Both the position numbers and the translations under genes were made by a program. A stretch of 64,000 nt of DNA from Sphingomonas sp. SORGH_AS_0950 (GTDB lineage: Bacteria; Pseudomonadota; Alphaproteobacteria; Sphingomonadales; Sphingomonadaceae), in NCBI RefSeq assembly GCF_030818415.1, contig NZ_JAUTAE010000001.1, forward strand, positions 498,501-562,500. Reading direction: 5' to 3'. Position 1 is the first letter of the stretch. Every line of letters starts with the position of its first letter. Below the pieces are notes generated by a model. That model worked only from the letters and a program-made list of their open reading frames with translations. It made no database searches and was not told where the DNA came from. Below are positions 8,277 through 19,156 of the stretch, piece by piece.

Positions 8277-11200
8277 TCAGAATTTCAGGTTGAAGCCCGC
8301 GAAGAAGCGCTGCCCCGGATAGAAGACCTCGGACGTGCCGATATTCTTGATATAGGTCTTGGAAAATTCCTTGTTGATGTTCTGCATCTCCATGAACAGC
8401 TGATAATGCCATTCGGGGAAACGGAACGTGACCTTGGCATCCAGATAGCCTTCGCCCTTGCGATAGATGGGCAGGTTCCCGTTATTGGAATCGGCGACGA
8501 CCGTCAGCCAGTCCGACCGGAAGTTATAGGCCAGGCGGGCGTTCAGCCATCCCTTGTCGTAGAAGACGCTGGCATTCCAGGTCCATTTGGACAGGCCGGG
8601 ATAGTCGTTCAGCGGATCGCCGGTCGCGCTGTTGGTCAGGTTGGTGCGCAGGGCGCGGGCATAGGTGACATTGCCACTGGCGCCCAGCCCGTCGAACGGC
8701 GCGGGCAGGAAGGTGAAGGCGGTCTGCGCGCTCGCCTCGATCCCGTCGAGCAGCGCGCCGAAGCCGTTCACCGGCTGGCGCACCGTATAGGTCACGCCGT
8801 CCTGGAACAGGTCGACGCCGGTGCGCAGCACGTTCAGGATGACGAAGCTGCTCTCATATTTCTTGTAATAGCCCAGGCTGAACAGCGTATCCTTGTTGGA
8901 ATACCAGGCCAGGTTCACCTCCCACTGGTCGGCGCGATAGGGCTTGAGCGCGGGGTTGCCCGCGGTGCAGACATCATCCGACGCGGCGACGGTCGCATCG
9001 TCCAGGCAGTTGATGTTGGGCACCAGATCGGTCGGCTTGGGCCGGGCGAGGTTCTTGGCCCAGTTGGCGCGGAACACCAGGTCGGGCGTGATCTCCAGCG
9101 CCGCGTTGAAGGCGGGGAGGATGTCGACATAGCTGTTGCGCAGCGAGAGCTGCTGGGCGCCGAGGACCACGGTCTCGGTGCCGCCCGTGGCGGTGAAGCG
9201 GGTCTGGCGGCGGATATTGGTGCCCGTGCCCACATCCCGGGTATAGACATAGCGCACGCCCGCATTGCCGGTCAGGCGCATGCCGAAGACATGGGTTTCC
9301 AGATCGCCCTGGACGTAACCGGCGGCGACCGTCTCGTCGATCTTCAGCTGGGGAATCTGGGGCTGGCCGTTGGCTTCGCGGACCAGATCCTGGTCGAAAC
9401 CGGACAGGTCGTAATATTGGCTGAGCAGCGACGGCGAGAAATTGGCGAAGGCGAGGCGATTGGGGATCGAGGAGGATGCGCCTTGCAGCCCCGCGAACAT
9501 CGGCGCGCCGCCGGTCGTGGTGCCCAGGGACCGGATAAGCCCGGCATATTCGTCGCGCGTCAGATAATAGGTGCTGCCATTGACCCGCTGCGGCACGGTG
9601 GCGGCGTTGACGACCTGGGTCGTGAAGGACACATTGGCGCTCGATTGATAGACCGCCGGGGTGGTGCCGGACGCCGGGGTGAGCAGACGCGACCCGCCAC
9701 CTGCATAATTATAATAGTCGGCCCAGCGAAACTGCCCGCCAAACTCGATATTCTTCAGCGGCCCCCAATCGGCCGCCCAAGTCCCGTCGAGCTTCAGCTG
9801 GTTTTCGTTATTGCCCGAGTCGCCCGGACGATACTGGACGCTCGGCCCCGCCTGGGCGGTGTTCCCGGCGCGATTGTAGTCGGTGTAGATATTGGGATCG
9901 GCCGGATTGACCGAACTGGGATAGGTGAAGACCGGAATGCCCAGATCGTTGCGCCGGTCGAGCTGCATCCCCGCAATGCCGGTGCTGATCGAGATCAGGT
10001 TGGTTTCACCCAGCGTCCGCGATTCGCTGCGCGAGGCCAGGCCCTTCAGCCGGAGGCGATCGACCACCCAGTCGAAGCCGGTGATATAGTAACGGGAATT
10101 CTGGTCATATTGGAAGTCGCGGCGCTGAACGCCCAGGATATTGGCGGACCCGCTATAGACGGGGGCGGACGCGCTGCCGATATTCGCCGCCGATAGGGCC
10201 GTGGTGTAGCTGGTGACGACATGGTTGCCGTCGACCGTCGATGTACCCAGCTTGACCTGTGGCGTCGAGCTCGCGCCGAGCGACGGATCGAGCTGGTAAC
10301 GCTGATAGCGCCCCATATCGAGCGAATAGTTGACGTCCATCAACCGCTGGTTGCGGCTGTTGAACTGTACTTCCGCAAAGGCGCGAAAATTGTTCGAGAA
10401 TTCATATTGCAGCGTGATGTCGCCCGACAGGCGCTTGTCGCGGCGAACCAGGTTGCGATAGCGGGGCACGGTCGGCGCCCAGTCGAAGAACTGATTTTCG
10501 CAGGCCGCCCGGCGGGTGGCGAAGGTCTGGGTCGCGGTCGCGCCGACACCCGCGCAGCTGGCATAGGTGTTGAACGCCGAATAGGCCGGGTTGGCGACCG
10601 TCTTCTGGTCGGAATGGTCGAAATCGGCGAGGCGGCTGTAATTGGTGTTGCTGGCATAATCCTGCCGCGTCGAGACGTCGCTATAGGTGACGTTGGCCAG
10701 GAGACCCAGCCCGTCGATGAAGAATTTGGGCGTGCCGATCAGCAGCGTCGCGCGGGGCTTCCAGTCCTGCGTCGTGTCGAGATGCTGTTCGGAGAAATTG
10801 AGATTGGCGATGAAATTCTTCAGTTCGAGCGGCTTGCGCGTCTCGATCTGGATCGTGCCGCCGATGCCGCCCTCGGTCAGCTTGGCCTGATAGCCCTTGT
10901 AGACGTCGATCGACTTGACGAGCTCGGAGGCGAATTCGCGGAAGTCGCCCGCGCGGGAACCCAGCGCGGAGGATTGGCCGACGCCGTTGATCTCGACGCG
11001 ATTGAGGTCGGGCTCGACGCCGCGGATCGATACCTGATTACCCTCGCCGAATTCACGGCTGAGCTGGACGCCGGTGATCCGGGCCAGGCTGTCGCCGATA
11101 TTCTTGTCGGGGAAGCTGGCGATATCGTCCGCAACGATCGAGTCGACGACGGTCCCCGCATTGCGCTTGCGGGCGATCGCCGATTGCAGCGAGGCGCGGG

Positions 11201-11411
11201 TGCCGACGACGATGATGTCCTCGGGGCTGACCCCGTCGAGCTTGTCGCCTTTCCCCTGATCGGCGGCCTTCGCAGCGTTTTGCGCAGAGGCGGGCGCGCT
11301 CAGCGCCAGTCCGGCGGCCAGCACGCCCCAGGCCGATGTGCGCAGCATTCCGCGTAGCAGGTGCCGGTCGCCCGCGTGACGCGACCCGGTGATAGCGACG
11401 AAACCCGTCAT
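8277..11411 (-). CDS. TonB-dependent receptor (probable RG-I oligosaccharide uptake)
   Basis: 1044-residue outer-membrane receptor. Signal peptide ends around APASAQ. The plug domain follows (EDIIVVGTRASLQSAI, DSLARITGVQLSR, VSIRGVEPDLNRVEINGV), then a long beta-barrel ending in FAGFNLKF with a terminal phenylalanine. The plug wording GTRASLQSAIARKRNAGTVVDSI is typical of the large sugar-uptake receptors of sphingomonads and xanthomonads. ATG 11411 is preceded by GAGGGAGGAT. It is divergent from the PL11 lyase and shares a 207-bp promoter region holding the CCACAATATGG motif. Substrate assignment rests on gene context. Confidence 0.9.
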   Translation of the reverse strand: MTGFVAITGSRHAGDRHLLRGMLRTSAWGVLAAGLALSAPASAQNAAKAADQGKGDKLDGVSPEDIIVVGTRASLQSAIARKRNAGTVVDSIVADDIASFPDKNIGDSLARITGVQLSREFGEGNQVSIRGVEPDLNRVEINGVGQSSALGSRAGDFREFASELVKSIDVYKGYQAKLTEGGIGGTIQIETRKPLELKNFIANLNFSEQHLDTTQDWKPRATLLIGTPKFFIDGLGLLANVTYSDVSTRQDYASNTNYSRLADFDHSDQKTVANPAYSAFNTYASCAGVGATATQTFATRRAACENQFFDWAPTVPRYRNLVRRDKRLSGDITLQYEFSNNFRAFAEVQFNSRNQRLMDVNYSLDMGRYQRYQLDPSLGASSTPQVKLGTSTVDGNHVVTSYTTALSAANIGSASAPVYSGSANILGVQRRDFQYDQNSRYYITGFDWVVDRLRLKGLASRSESRTLGETNLISISTGIAGMQLDRRNDLGIPVFTYPSSVNPADPNIYTDYNRAGNTAQAGPSVQYRPGDSGNNENQLKLDGTWAADWGPLKNIEFGGQFRWADYYNYAGGGSRLLTPASGTTPAVYQSSANVSFTTQVVNAATVPQRVNGSTYYLTRDEYAGLIRSLGTTTGGAPMFAGLQGASSSIPNRLAFANFSPSLLSQYYDLSGFDQDLVREANGQPQIPQLKIDETVAAGYVQGDLETHVFGMRLTGNAGVRYVYTRDVGTGTNIRRQTRFTATGGTETVVLGAQQLSLRNSYVDILPAFNAALEITPDLVFRANWAKNLARPKPTDLVPNINCLDDATVAASDDVCTAGNPALKPYRADQWEVNLAWYSNKDTLFSLGYYKKYESSFVILNVLRTGVDLFQDGVTYTVRQPVNGFGALLDGIEASAQTAFTFLPAPFDGLGASGNVTYARALRTNLTNSATGDPLNDYPGLSKWTWNASVFYDKGWLNARLAYNFRSDWLTVVADSNNGNLPIYRKGEGYLDAKVTFRFPEWHYQLFMEMQNINKEFSKTYIKNIGTSEVFYPGQRFFAGFNLKF

Positions 11412-11495
11412 GGCATCCTCCCTCTCGCCCCCGGTGCCGCCGCTGTTTCTCGGCTGACGCTATAGGGCTGCTCCAGTCTGCCTTGGTGTATATAA

Positions 11496-11509
11496 CCACA
11501 ATATGGAAT
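11496..11509 (-). promoter_or_regulatory. Operator-like motif between TonB receptor and PL11 lyase
   Basis: CCACAATATGG (11496-11506) is the exact reverse complement of CCATATTGTGG at 23393-23403, upstream of the IclR gene. Here it lies 85 bp upstream of the receptor start and 110 bp upstream of the PL11 start, in AT-rich intergenic DNA. A role as IclR binding site is inferred from the repeat and its position. Confidence 0.4.
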
Positions 11510-11618
11510 GCAATCATATAGATTGGAATTTTGACTCGTTGGGCTATGGTGCTGTCAGGCAATGCGAAAGGCGGCATATGACCCGGATCGCCGTGCTTAT
11601 TTGGGATAGGAGAGAGGC

Positions 11619-13553
11619 ATGATCGGCAGGCGGCGCATCAGGGGCGGTATCGCATCATGGGTGATGATGGCGGCCGTCTGTCCGGTCCATGCCGCCCCAG
11701 CGCCGGAGCGTCAGGCCGAAAAATGGGACCGCGGCGTCGTCGCGGTGCCCGCCATCGGGGGCGGGGTGCTGGTCAGCTGGCGCTCGCTGGCAAGCGATGC
11801 GCCAGGTGTGGGGTTCGAGGTGTTTCGCGACGGACGCAGGGTCTCGGTCTCGGCCATCACCGGCTCGACCAATTTCCGCGATGCCGGGGGCAGCGCCGCC
11901 AGCCGCTATGCCGTGCGGATGATTGCGCCGGGCGCGGCGGGCGCGGTCAGCCCTGCCGTGGCGGTCTGGGCGAAAGGCTATACGTCGATTCCGTTGGACC
12001 CGCCGCCGGGCGGCGTCACCCCGGATGGCGAGGCCTATGGCTATACTGCCAATGATGTGGGGCTGGGCGATCTGGACGGGGACGGGCAGCCCGATCTGGT
12101 GTTGAAATGGGACCCCACCAACAGCCATGACAACAGCCAGAGCGGCTATACCGGGCCGGTCTATCTCGACGGCTATACGCTGGCGGGCAAGCGGCTGTGG
12201 CGGATCGACCTCGGCCCCAATATCCGCGCGGGGGCGCATTATACCCAGTTTCTGGTGCAGGATTTCGACGGCGACGGCCGGGCCGAGGTGGCGATGAAGA
12301 CCGCCGACGGCACGGTCGATGGACAGGGGCATGTGATCGGCGATCCCAAGGCCGATTGGCGCCAGCATGACGGAGAGGTGCCGCAGGCCGACAGGACCGG
12401 CGCGCACATCACCGCCGACGGGCGCATGGTCGCCAGGCTCGCCGGACGAATCCTGACCGGGCCCGAATATCTGACGGTGTTCGACGGCATGACCGGCAAG
12501 GCGCTGGCCACCAAGGCCTATGATCCGCCGCGCGGGCCGCGCCACGATCCGGGTTTCGCCTGGATGGCCGCGCATTGGGGGGACGGCTATGGCAACCGGG
12601 TCGACCGGTTTCTGGCGGGGGTCGCATTTCTCGACGGGCGGCGTCCCAGCATGGTCTTCGGTCGCGGCTATTATGGACGCACGGCGATCGCCGCCTGGGA
12701 CTATCGCGACGGCCAGCTGACCGAGCGCTGGCTGTTCGACACCGACCAACCCGGCCATCAGGACTATGTCGATCGCGGCAACCACCAGCTGAGCATCGCC
12801 GATGTCGACGGAGACGGTCGCGACGACGTCATCTATGGCTCGATGGCGGTCGATGCCGACGGCAAGGGGTTGTGGACGCAGCCGCTCTATCATGGCGATG
12901 CGATGCATGTCGGCGATCTCGATCCCGCCCGGCCGGGGCTGGAGAAGTTCGGCGTGCACGAACAAGTCGGCAGGAATGGCGGGATCGGATCGGCGCTGCT
13001 CGATGCGCGGACCGGGCAGATTCTGTGGACCAAGCCCGCCACCAGCGACACCGGGCGCGGCCTGTCCGCCGATATCGACCCGCGCCATGTCGGCGAGGAG
13101 ATGTGGGGATCGAACCAGCCCGATCTCTACGACGTCCACGGCGTATCGGTCGGCCCGCATCCGCGCCAGACCAACTTCGCCATCTGGTGGGACGGCGACC
13201 TTCTTCGCGAACTGCTCGACGGGACGACCATCTCGAAATGGGACTGGACGACGGCCAAGGCCGAGCCGTTGCTGGTGGCGGAAGGGGCGGCATCCAATAA
13301 CGGGACCAAGGCCAACCCCGCGCTACAGGCCGATCTGATCGGCGACTGGCGCGAGGAGGTGGTGTGGCGCAGCGCCGACAATCGCGAGTTGCGCATCTAT
13401 ACGACGCCCTGGCCGACGACGCACCGGATCACCACGCTGCTCCAGGACCCGGTCTATCGCGCCGGGATCGCCTGGCAGAACACCGCCTATAACCAGCCGC
13501 CGCACACCGGCTTCTATCTGGGCATGACCAAGCCGTCCGAACGGGCGGAGTGA
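11619..13553 (+). CDS. Rhamnogalacturonan endolyase-type protein, PL11
   Basis: 644 residues with a signal peptide ending near HAAPA. PL11 features run through the sequence: the DVGLGDLDGDGQPDLVLKWDPTNSHDNS calcium-binding-type region, DFDGDGRAEVAMKTADGT, RGYYGRTAIAAWD, and a third DVDGDGRDD motif. This is the repeating calcium-coordinated eight-bladed propeller of YesW/YesX enzymes, which cut the rhamnose-galacturonate backbone by beta-elimination. It probably acts at the cell surface or in the periplasm to make fragments for the receptor and the PL26 enzyme. It shares its promoter region with the divergent TonB receptor gene. Confidence 0.9.
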   Translation: MIGRRRIRGGIASWVMMAAVCPVHAAPAPERQAEKWDRGVVAVPAIGGGVLVSWRSLASDAPGVGFEVFRDGRRVSVSAITGSTNFRDAGGSAASRYAVRMIAPGAAGAVSPAVAVWAKGYTSIPLDPPPGGVTPDGEAYGYTANDVGLGDLDGDGQPDLVLKWDPTNSHDNSQSGYTGPVYLDGYTLAGKRLWRIDLGPNIRAGAHYTQFLVQDFDGDGRAEVAMKTADGTVDGQGHVIGDPKADWRQHDGEVPQADRTGAHITADGRMVARLAGRILTGPEYLTVFDGMTGKALATKAYDPPRGPRHDPGFAWMAAHWGDGYGNRVDRFLAGVAFLDGRRPSMVFGRGYYGRTAIAAWDYRDGQLTERWLFDTDQPGHQDYVDRGNHQLSIADVDGDGRDDVIYGSMAVDADGKGLWTQPLYHGDAMHVGDLDPARPGLEKFGVHEQVGRNGGIGSALLDARTGQILWTKPATSDTGRGLSADIDPRHVGEEMWGSNQPDLYDVHGVSVGPHPRQTNFAIWWDGDLLRELLDGTTISKWDWTTAKAEPLLVAEGAASNNGTKANPALQADLIGDWREEVVWRSADNRELRIYTTPWPTTHRITTLLQDPVYRAGIAWQNTAYNQPPHTGFYLGMTKPSERAE

Positions 13554-13558
13554 CCCGG

Positions 13559-15064
13559 TCACAACACCGGATTGCGCCCCCAGAGCTGATCATAGCGCCA
13601 GCCCGACAGATCCTCGACCACCGCGCGGGTCAGGGGGCTGGCGGGTTCGCGCTCACCGGTGCGGAGCCGTTCGATCTCGTCCATCAGCACGGCATGGGAT
13701 GCCGGGTCGAGCCGGAAGCGGAGCGACACCCATAGCCCGAAGGCCAGCAGCGCGAGGGTGCCGCCGACCATCACCGCGACGATGGCGTGGACGGTCGCCG
13801 AGGACTGGCTGGCCGCACCGGCGATGAAGCCCGACGCCTGCAGGATCTGGCCGACCGCGATCAGCGCAACGGCCTGCGACATCTTGCGCACGAAGGTCAT
13901 GACACCCGCAAACGCGCCCTCGCGGCGGCGGCCGGTGACGATCTCATCGACATCGGCCATGTAGTTGTAGGTGGCCCAGGGAATATAGTTGAGCGCGCCG
14001 CGCCCCAGGCCCGCGAAGGCGACCGGCAGCACGAAGACCCAGCCGCTGGCACCTCGGCCGGTCCACCACAGGCCGAGGAATAGCAGGACGCCCAGCGCGA
14101 AGCTGCCCCCCGCGATCTGGTACGCCCGCGCCGGGGAGGCGCGCAGCGCGAAGTTGATCGCCAGCAGGACGGCGAGGGTCTGGACCGCATAGGTCAGCCC
14201 GGCCAGGTTGGACACGGCCAGCGTCGTGCCGCCCAGCGCGAAGACGACGAAATAGGCGAAGGCGGCGTTGAAGATGTCCTGGCTGATATAGCCGCCCAGA
14301 TACATGCCCAGATGCAGCCGGAACGCCCGGATCCGCAGGGTCGAGAACAGGTTGCGGTACAGGTCGCGGATCGCGGCCAGCGGGGTCATCCGCTCGCGCG
14401 CCAGCGCCATGGTCTCGGCCGAACGTGGTCGCTCCCAGCTGAACAGATAGAGCATCGTTGCCGAGGCCATGAACAGCGCGGAGAATAACAGGCCCATATA
14501 AAAATAGGTGTCGGGCGAATCCTTCCCCAGATGCTCGATCAACCGGCCCGGCAGAATGGCGGCGAGGATCGCGGAAATCTGGCCGCACATGATCCGCCAT
14601 CCGGCGAACTTGGCCTTGGTCCGGTAATCGCTCGCCATTTCGGCGGCCAGCGTCTCGAACGGAATGATCTCGAGCGCATAGACCAGCTCGAACAGGACAT
14701 AGGTGACGAGATAATAATAGAAGCTCTGCCCCGCGACCCACATGATCGCGAAGGAGGGGAGCAGCGGGATAGCCGCCAGGATGAAGGCCCGCCGCCTGCC
14801 GAACCGGCGGCCCGCCCAGGTGTCGCCGAACCGGTCGGAGATATAGCCGATGGTCGGGCTCGCCACCGCGTCCAGCACGCGGGCGATGCCGAAGATCAGC
14901 GTCGCCTGCGCCGCCGACAGGCCGCAAAAGCTGGTGTAGAAGAACAGCACCCAGGTGCTGATGACCGCCATCGAGCCCGCGCCCAGAATGTCGTTCGATC
15001 CATAGGCGGCGAAATTGTACCAGCGAACGCGACGAGGGGGCGGGGACCCGGTGGCGGGGCCCAT
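13559..15064 (-). CDS. Sugar:cation symporter, GPH-type MFS transporter
   Basis: 501 residues with about twelve hydrophobic segments, probably an inner-membrane importer. Features of the glycoside-pentoside-hexuronide family include the DxxxSPTIGYISDR-like motif (DAVASPTIGYISDRFGDTW), the RRFGRRRAF basic loop and an AFAYFVVFAL helix. ATG 15064 overlaps the stop of the GH105 gene by one base (TGATG), making the two genes a coupled unit. A longer upstream extension of the frame is not used because it reads through the GH105 gene. The likely cargo is an unsaturated rhamnogalacturonan disaccharide or its sugars. Confidence 0.85.
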   Translation of the reverse strand: MGPATGSPPPRRVRWYNFAAYGSNDILGAGSMAVISTWVLFFYTSFCGLSAAQATLIFGIARVLDAVASPTIGYISDRFGDTWAGRRFGRRRAFILAAIPLLPSFAIMWVAGQSFYYYLVTYVLFELVYALEIIPFETLAAEMASDYRTKAKFAGWRIMCGQISAILAAILPGRLIEHLGKDSPDTYFYMGLLFSALFMASATMLYLFSWERPRSAETMALARERMTPLAAIRDLYRNLFSTLRIRAFRLHLGMYLGGYISQDIFNAAFAYFVVFALGGTTLAVSNLAGLTYAVQTLAVLLAINFALRASPARAYQIAGGSFALGVLLFLGLWWTGRGASGWVFVLPVAFAGLGRGALNYIPWATYNYMADVDEIVTGRRREGAFAGVMTFVRKMSQAVALIAVGQILQASGFIAGAASQSSATVHAIVAVMVGGTLALLAFGLWVSLRFRLDPASHAVLMDEIERLRTGEREPASPLTRAVVEDLSGWRYDQLWGRNPVL

Positions 15065-16176
15065 CAGATATAGGTCCGCAGGAATTCGCCCAGTGCGCAG
15101 ATCGCCAGGCTCTGGCCATAGGGCATCGAGGTCAGCGCGATGTCCTTGTAGAACTGCATCGTGTCGCCCATCGCGGTGCCGAAGCTGACCTGCTTCAGCT
15201 CGCCATGCTCGTCGATATTGGCGAGCACGGCGCGGATCGCCTTGATCCCGACCGCTTCGTAACGGCGCGGCAGATAGCCCTTCCGTACCGCCTTCAGGAT
15301 GCCATAGGCGAAGCCTGCGGTCGCCGATGCTTCGAGATAGCTGGTCGGATCGACGATCAGCGTATGCCACAGCCCGCTCTCGTCCTGATGCTCGGCCAGC
15401 GTCTTTACCTGCGCCGCCAGCGTGTCGATCAGGAAGGTGCGGAAGGCATCGCCCTCGGCCAGGTCCAGCATCTCGATGATCTCGGGGATCGCGATCGTCA
15501 CCCAGCAATTGCCGCGCGCCCACAGCGCACCCGCGAAGTTATGGCGACCGTCGAAGGTCCAGCCATGATACCAGAGGCCCGTCTGGCGATCGAACAGATA
15601 TTTGATGTGGACGAGGAACTGGCGCTTGGCCTCCTCGATATAATGCGGGCGGTTCAGGATCTGGCCGATGCGGGCGAGCGGCAGGACGCTCATCATCAGC
15701 GTGTCGTCCCACATCTCCTGCGGGTTCTCGTCGTTGAAGACGATATGCTGGAACCCGCCTTCCTCCGTCTTGGGCAGGCCGTCATCGGCCATCAGCCATT
15801 CGGCCCAGATGTCGAGATAGGGCAGATAGGTCTGGTCGCCGGTCTGCTCATAGAGATTGGCGAGCGTCAGGAAGGGCGACATGGTGTTGATGTTCTTGGT
15901 CGGGGTGCCCGCCGCGAAACGGTCCTCGAACCATTTCAGCATCACGTCCCAGGCCTGTTCGTCGCCGGTCTGTTCCCAATAACGGTAGAGGCCGAACAGG
16001 CCGATGCCGTGGGTCCATTCCCAATCGTTCCACCCCTTTGTGTCGATCACCCGGCCATCGTCCAGACGGAGCAGGAACTCGCCGGTCTCGTCCCGGATGT
16101 TGACGAGGTTGTCGATCAGCCTGGCGATCTGCGCCGTCACCTCAGCGCGGGGTATGTCGTGCGTAAGGGCTGCCAC
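15064..16176 (-). CDS. Unsaturated rhamnogalacturonyl hydrolase, GH105
   Basis: 370 residues, the usual length for GH105 enzymes such as YteR/YesR. These hydrolyse unsaturated galacturonyl-rhamnose disaccharides produced by RG lyases. Visible family features include GWNDWEWTHGIGLFGL, WDDTLMMSVLPLARIG, WYHGWTFDG and FAGALWARGNCW, matching the alpha6/alpha6 barrel active site. No signal peptide, so cytoplasmic. GTG 16176 is chosen: GGAGAG lies just upstream and it starts 20 bp after the preceding gene; an earlier ATG at 16266 would overlap that gene. The products would be L-rhamnose and the 5-keto uronate used by KduI. Confidence 0.9.
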   Translation of the reverse strand: MAALTHDIPRAEVTAQIARLIDNLVNIRDETGEFLLRLDDGRVIDTKGWNDWEWTHGIGLFGLYRYWEQTGDEQAWDVMLKWFEDRFAAGTPTKNINTMSPFLTLANLYEQTGDQTYLPYLDIWAEWLMADDGLPKTEEGGFQHIVFNDENPQEMWDDTLMMSVLPLARIGQILNRPHYIEEAKRQFLVHIKYLFDRQTGLWYHGWTFDGRHNFAGALWARGNCWVTIAIPEIIEMLDLAEGDAFRTFLIDTLAAQVKTLAEHQDESGLWHTLIVDPTSYLEASATAGFAYGILKAVRKGYLPRRYEAVGIKAIRAVLANIDEHGELKQVSFGTAMGDTMQFYKDIALTSMPYGQSLAICALGEFLRTYI

Positions 16177-16195
16177 GGGAATGCTCTCCGAAGGA

Positions 16196-19156
16196 TCAGG
16201 GGGTGGGATAGAGGTCGCGGTAAGCCGGGGCGGCCACGTCGGTGACCGCGACGCCGCCGCGCGCATGATGGAGGGTGACGAGCCGGACCGGCTCGATCAC
16301 GTTGCCGGGCGCCCCGTCGCTCGTCACGGCGAGCGCCAGCGTGTTGCGTCCGCGATGGTGCAATATGCCCTCGGGGATGGGGAAGACCCGCTGCGGCCCG
16401 ACATTCGCGACGAACTGGCCCATATTCCAGCCATTGACGAAGATCAGCACCCGGTAGCGCCCCGGCGAGCGCGGCGTATCGGGGTCGCCGATCTGCAGGC
16501 CCAAGGTCACGTCCTCGCCGCTCGGCACCGACAGGTCGAACATGGTGCGATACCAGTCGGTCCCGGCATGGGGTTTCGCCTCGGTCAGCGTGACCGCCTG
16601 CCACCCGTCATCGGCAAAGCCCGGCAGGGTCCAGCCCATGCGTTCGCCATAAAGGCCGCCATTGTTGCTGGGCCCGCGCGCGACGTCGCGCAGGTCTTCG
16701 CCGCCCGCGCGCCCCTGAATCCGCCACGCGATCGGCACCGCGAAGCTCTTGCCACCCGGCCGGGCCAGCGAGACGGAGATCAGCCCGCGCGGCTCCTTGT
16801 GCGCGTCATCGACGTCGAGGTCCCAGTTATGGCCGTTCACCCGCACCATCGCGGCCAGCACATGCTCGCCGGGCGTCTGGGCCTGGCGAGGCAGGACGAA
16901 TTCCGCGACACCGGTGGTGATCGGCCGGGGCAGGCCGCCTGCCAGTTCATGCTGGCCGATCAGCGTCCCGTCGAGGAACAGCTGGACCATCCCCGCGCCG
17001 CCCGCCCCGTAATGCACGGTCGCGGTCTGCGCGTCCGCCGAGCCGGTGAAGCGACCGCGATACCAGACATCGCCGTCATGAAAGCCATAGGCATCCGCGC
17101 CGAGATTGGGCTGGCCGGTCGGTGGGCGGATGGTTGCCACGTTGCGGGCGGTCCCGCCTACGATCCAGCCGGAATCGTCGAAGTCCACGCCCGTCTCCGG
17201 CGATCCCGGCGCATGACGCCATGTCGCGCTGGTCAGGTCGGGCAGGGTCAGGCGTTGCGGTGCGGGAAGGGGCCGCAGGGCCACCAGACTGCCGCTCGCC
17301 GAACGCGCGACGGGCACCGCCTTTCCGTTCCAGCGCACCGTGCGGATGCCCGGTGGGGCCCAGACCTCCAACGGCTCGGCGCCCTCGCTATCGCCGGTCA
17401 GGTCTAGCGTCCCCCGGTTCGGCATCGCATGACGGACGAGCGTGGGGCCGCGCTCGAGCAGGCCGTCCTGTCGGAAGAAACGCTGCGCCGCCGCGACTTC
17501 ACCAACTAGCAGCAGCAGGGGCGGGCGACCGCCGCCTGCGATCAGCACTCGCGCCAGACCCCGGTGCGTATAGGTCAGCCGAAGGTCTCCCTTTGCCGGG
17601 TCGAAGGCGCTGGCGACCCGTCCCTCCAAGATGGTGACTTTCGGCGGGGCTGCATAGCGCAGCACCGTTTCGCCCGGCTCGTCCGTGCGACCATAGAATA
17701 GCGCGACGTCCTCCACGCCGTGGCGGATGGTCGTCTGCAATTCGGACGTCGAATAGACCAGCCGCTGCCGCTCCAGATTGACGCCAGCGACCAGCAGCTT
17801 GGCGTCGCGGCCATGCAACTCGCTGGCAAAGCTGTAGCGTCCGTCGGGCAGGTCGGCGGTGATGGTGAACCGCGCGTCGCCGGTCGCGTTGGAGGGCTTG
17901 GGTGCGACGAACAGCAGTCGTGCGTCTGTGTCGGGATTGCGGTCGTGATAGACCTGCACCGCATCGCTGTCCGTGACGGCGACGGGCGGGGCCTTTTCCA
18001 GCCGGGCGAGATCGGGCACGGCGGCGAGGAACTGGCCGAGCTGCTTCAGCTCCAGCGCCTTGGGCCGCAGATTGCGCGCCTCGTCGATCGCCGAACCATA
18101 GTCGTAGGAGGTAAAGACGACGGGCGCGGGCAGCCATCCCCAGCTCGTGCCGCCATAGCCCATATAGATGCTCTGGATCGCGATGCCGTTGGCGATGTTG
18201 GTGCCGTAGAAGACCCGCTGATAGCCGGTCCCGCGCTGGACGGCGTTGCACGGATACATGCCGTTCGACCCCCAATAGTCGAACCAGCCGCCGCCGAACT
18301 CGGCGATGAAACCGGGCGTGTGCGGCGAGGCGCTCGCCCCGCCCTTGGCACCACCGGGACCATACAGGCCCCAGTCCGGAGCGGGCGCACCTTTGGTCGG
18401 CACATTGTCGACCCCGCACACGCCGCCGGGATAGCCGTCGAACGCATAAAGCTCCTGCGGCCCCGCGACGGTCAGCGGCACGCCCGAGCTCTTGGGCACC
18501 CAATAGCCGTTGCGCCCCTGATCATTGTGGAAGATCGGTACGGTGATCCCATCGGCCCGCGCCTTGTCGTACAGATGCTGCATGTAGCGGCCCTGCGCGG
18601 GGGTGGTCAGCGCCAGCTCATTTTCGATTTGGTGGAGGATGACGGTCCCGCCGCGCCCCAGCTGATGGCGTGCGATGATCGGGTTGATCCGGTCCAGCCA
18701 TTCGTCGGCCGCCGCCAGATATTCGGGATCGTCGGTCCGCGCCTTGCCCGGTTGATTGACAAGCCATCCCGGAAAGCCGCCGCGCGACAGCTCCGCATTC
18801 ACATAGGGCCCGGCGCGGGTGATGACATAGAGCCCTTCCTCGCGCGCCATGGTCAGCACCCGCTCCACGTCGCGGATGCCGGTGAAGTCGTACACGCCCT
18901 TTTTGGGGCTGTGAAAGCCCCAGTCGATATAGATGGCGACGGTGTTGAACCCGCTCGCCTTCATCTTCTGCAGGATGTCGCGCCACAGGTCGGGCGAGGG
19001 CAGGCGAAAGGGGTGGAATTCGCTCGACCAGATCAGCGTCGGCTTGCCGTCGATCAGCAGCGAATGGCGGTCGAACGCGACGCGCGGGCGCTCGGCCAAC
19101 GGCAAAGCCTGCGGCGCGGCGGCGCCTGCCAGCAGCAGGGCGGCGACCAGGCTCAT
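16196..19156 (-). CDS. Beta-galactosidase, GH35
   Basis: 986 residues. Signal peptide [19 protein letters not shown]. The catalytic TIM barrel carries QIENEL (acid/base Glu180) and the nucleophile motif [12 protein letters not shown] (Glu286). C-terminal beta-sandwich domains follow, including a jelly-roll with [14 protein letters not shown] and [24 protein letters not shown]. The enzyme would trim beta-galactan or arabinogalactan side chains of RG-I. ATG 19156 overlaps the rhamnose mutarotase stop by ATGA, so it belongs to the same operon. Confidence 0.9.
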   Translation of the reverse strand: MSLVAALLLAGAAAPQALPLAERPRVAFDRHSLLIDGKPTLIWSSEFHPFRLPSPDLWRDILQKMKASGFNTVAIYIDWGFHSPKKGVYDFTGIRDVERVLTMAREEGLYVITRAGPYVNAELSRGGFPGWLVNQPGKARTDDPEYLAAADEWLDRINPIIARHQLGRGGTVILHQIENELALTTPAQGRYMQHLYDKARADGITVPIFHNDQGRNGYWVPKSSGVPLTVAGPQELYAFDGYPGGVCGVDNVPTKGAPAPDWGLYGPGGAKGGASASPHTPGFIAEFGGGWFDYWGSNGMYPCNAVQRGTGYQRVFYGTNIANGIAIQSIYMGYGGTSWGWLPAPVVFTSYDYGSAIDEARNLRPKALELKQLGQFLAAVPDLARLEKAPPVAVTDSDAVQVYHDRNPDTDARLLFVAPKPSNATGDARFTITADLPDGRYSFASELHGRDAKLLVAGVNLERQRLVYSTSELQTTIRHGVEDVALFYGRTDEPGETVLRYAAPPKVTILEGRVASAFDPAKGDLRLTYTHRGLARVLIAGGGRPPLLLLVGEVAAAQRFFRQDGLLERGPTLVRHAMPNRGTLDLTGDSEGAEPLEVWAPPGIRTVRWNGKAVPVARSASGSLVALRPLPAPQRLTLPDLTSATWRHAPGSPETGVDFDDSGWIVGGTARNVATIRPPTGQPNLGADAYGFHDGDVWYRGRFTGSADAQTATVHYGAGGAGMVQLFLDGTLIGQHELAGGLPRPITTGVAEFVLPRQAQTPGEHVLAAMVRVNGHNWDLDVDDAHKEPRGLISVSLARPGGKSFAVPIAWRIQGRAGGEDLRDVARGPSNNGGLYGERMGWTLPGFADDGWQAVTLTEAKPHAGTDWYRTMFDLSVPSGEDVTLGLQIGDPDTPRSPGRYRVLIFVNGWNMGQFVANVGPQRVFPIPEGILHHRGRNTLALAVTSDGAPGNVIEPVRLVTLHHARGGVAVTDVAAPAYRDLYPTP

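Noticed and set aside
8406..10196. Plus-strand open frame of 596 codons
   Set aside because: Antisense to the TonB-dependent receptor, which has clear plug and barrel features.
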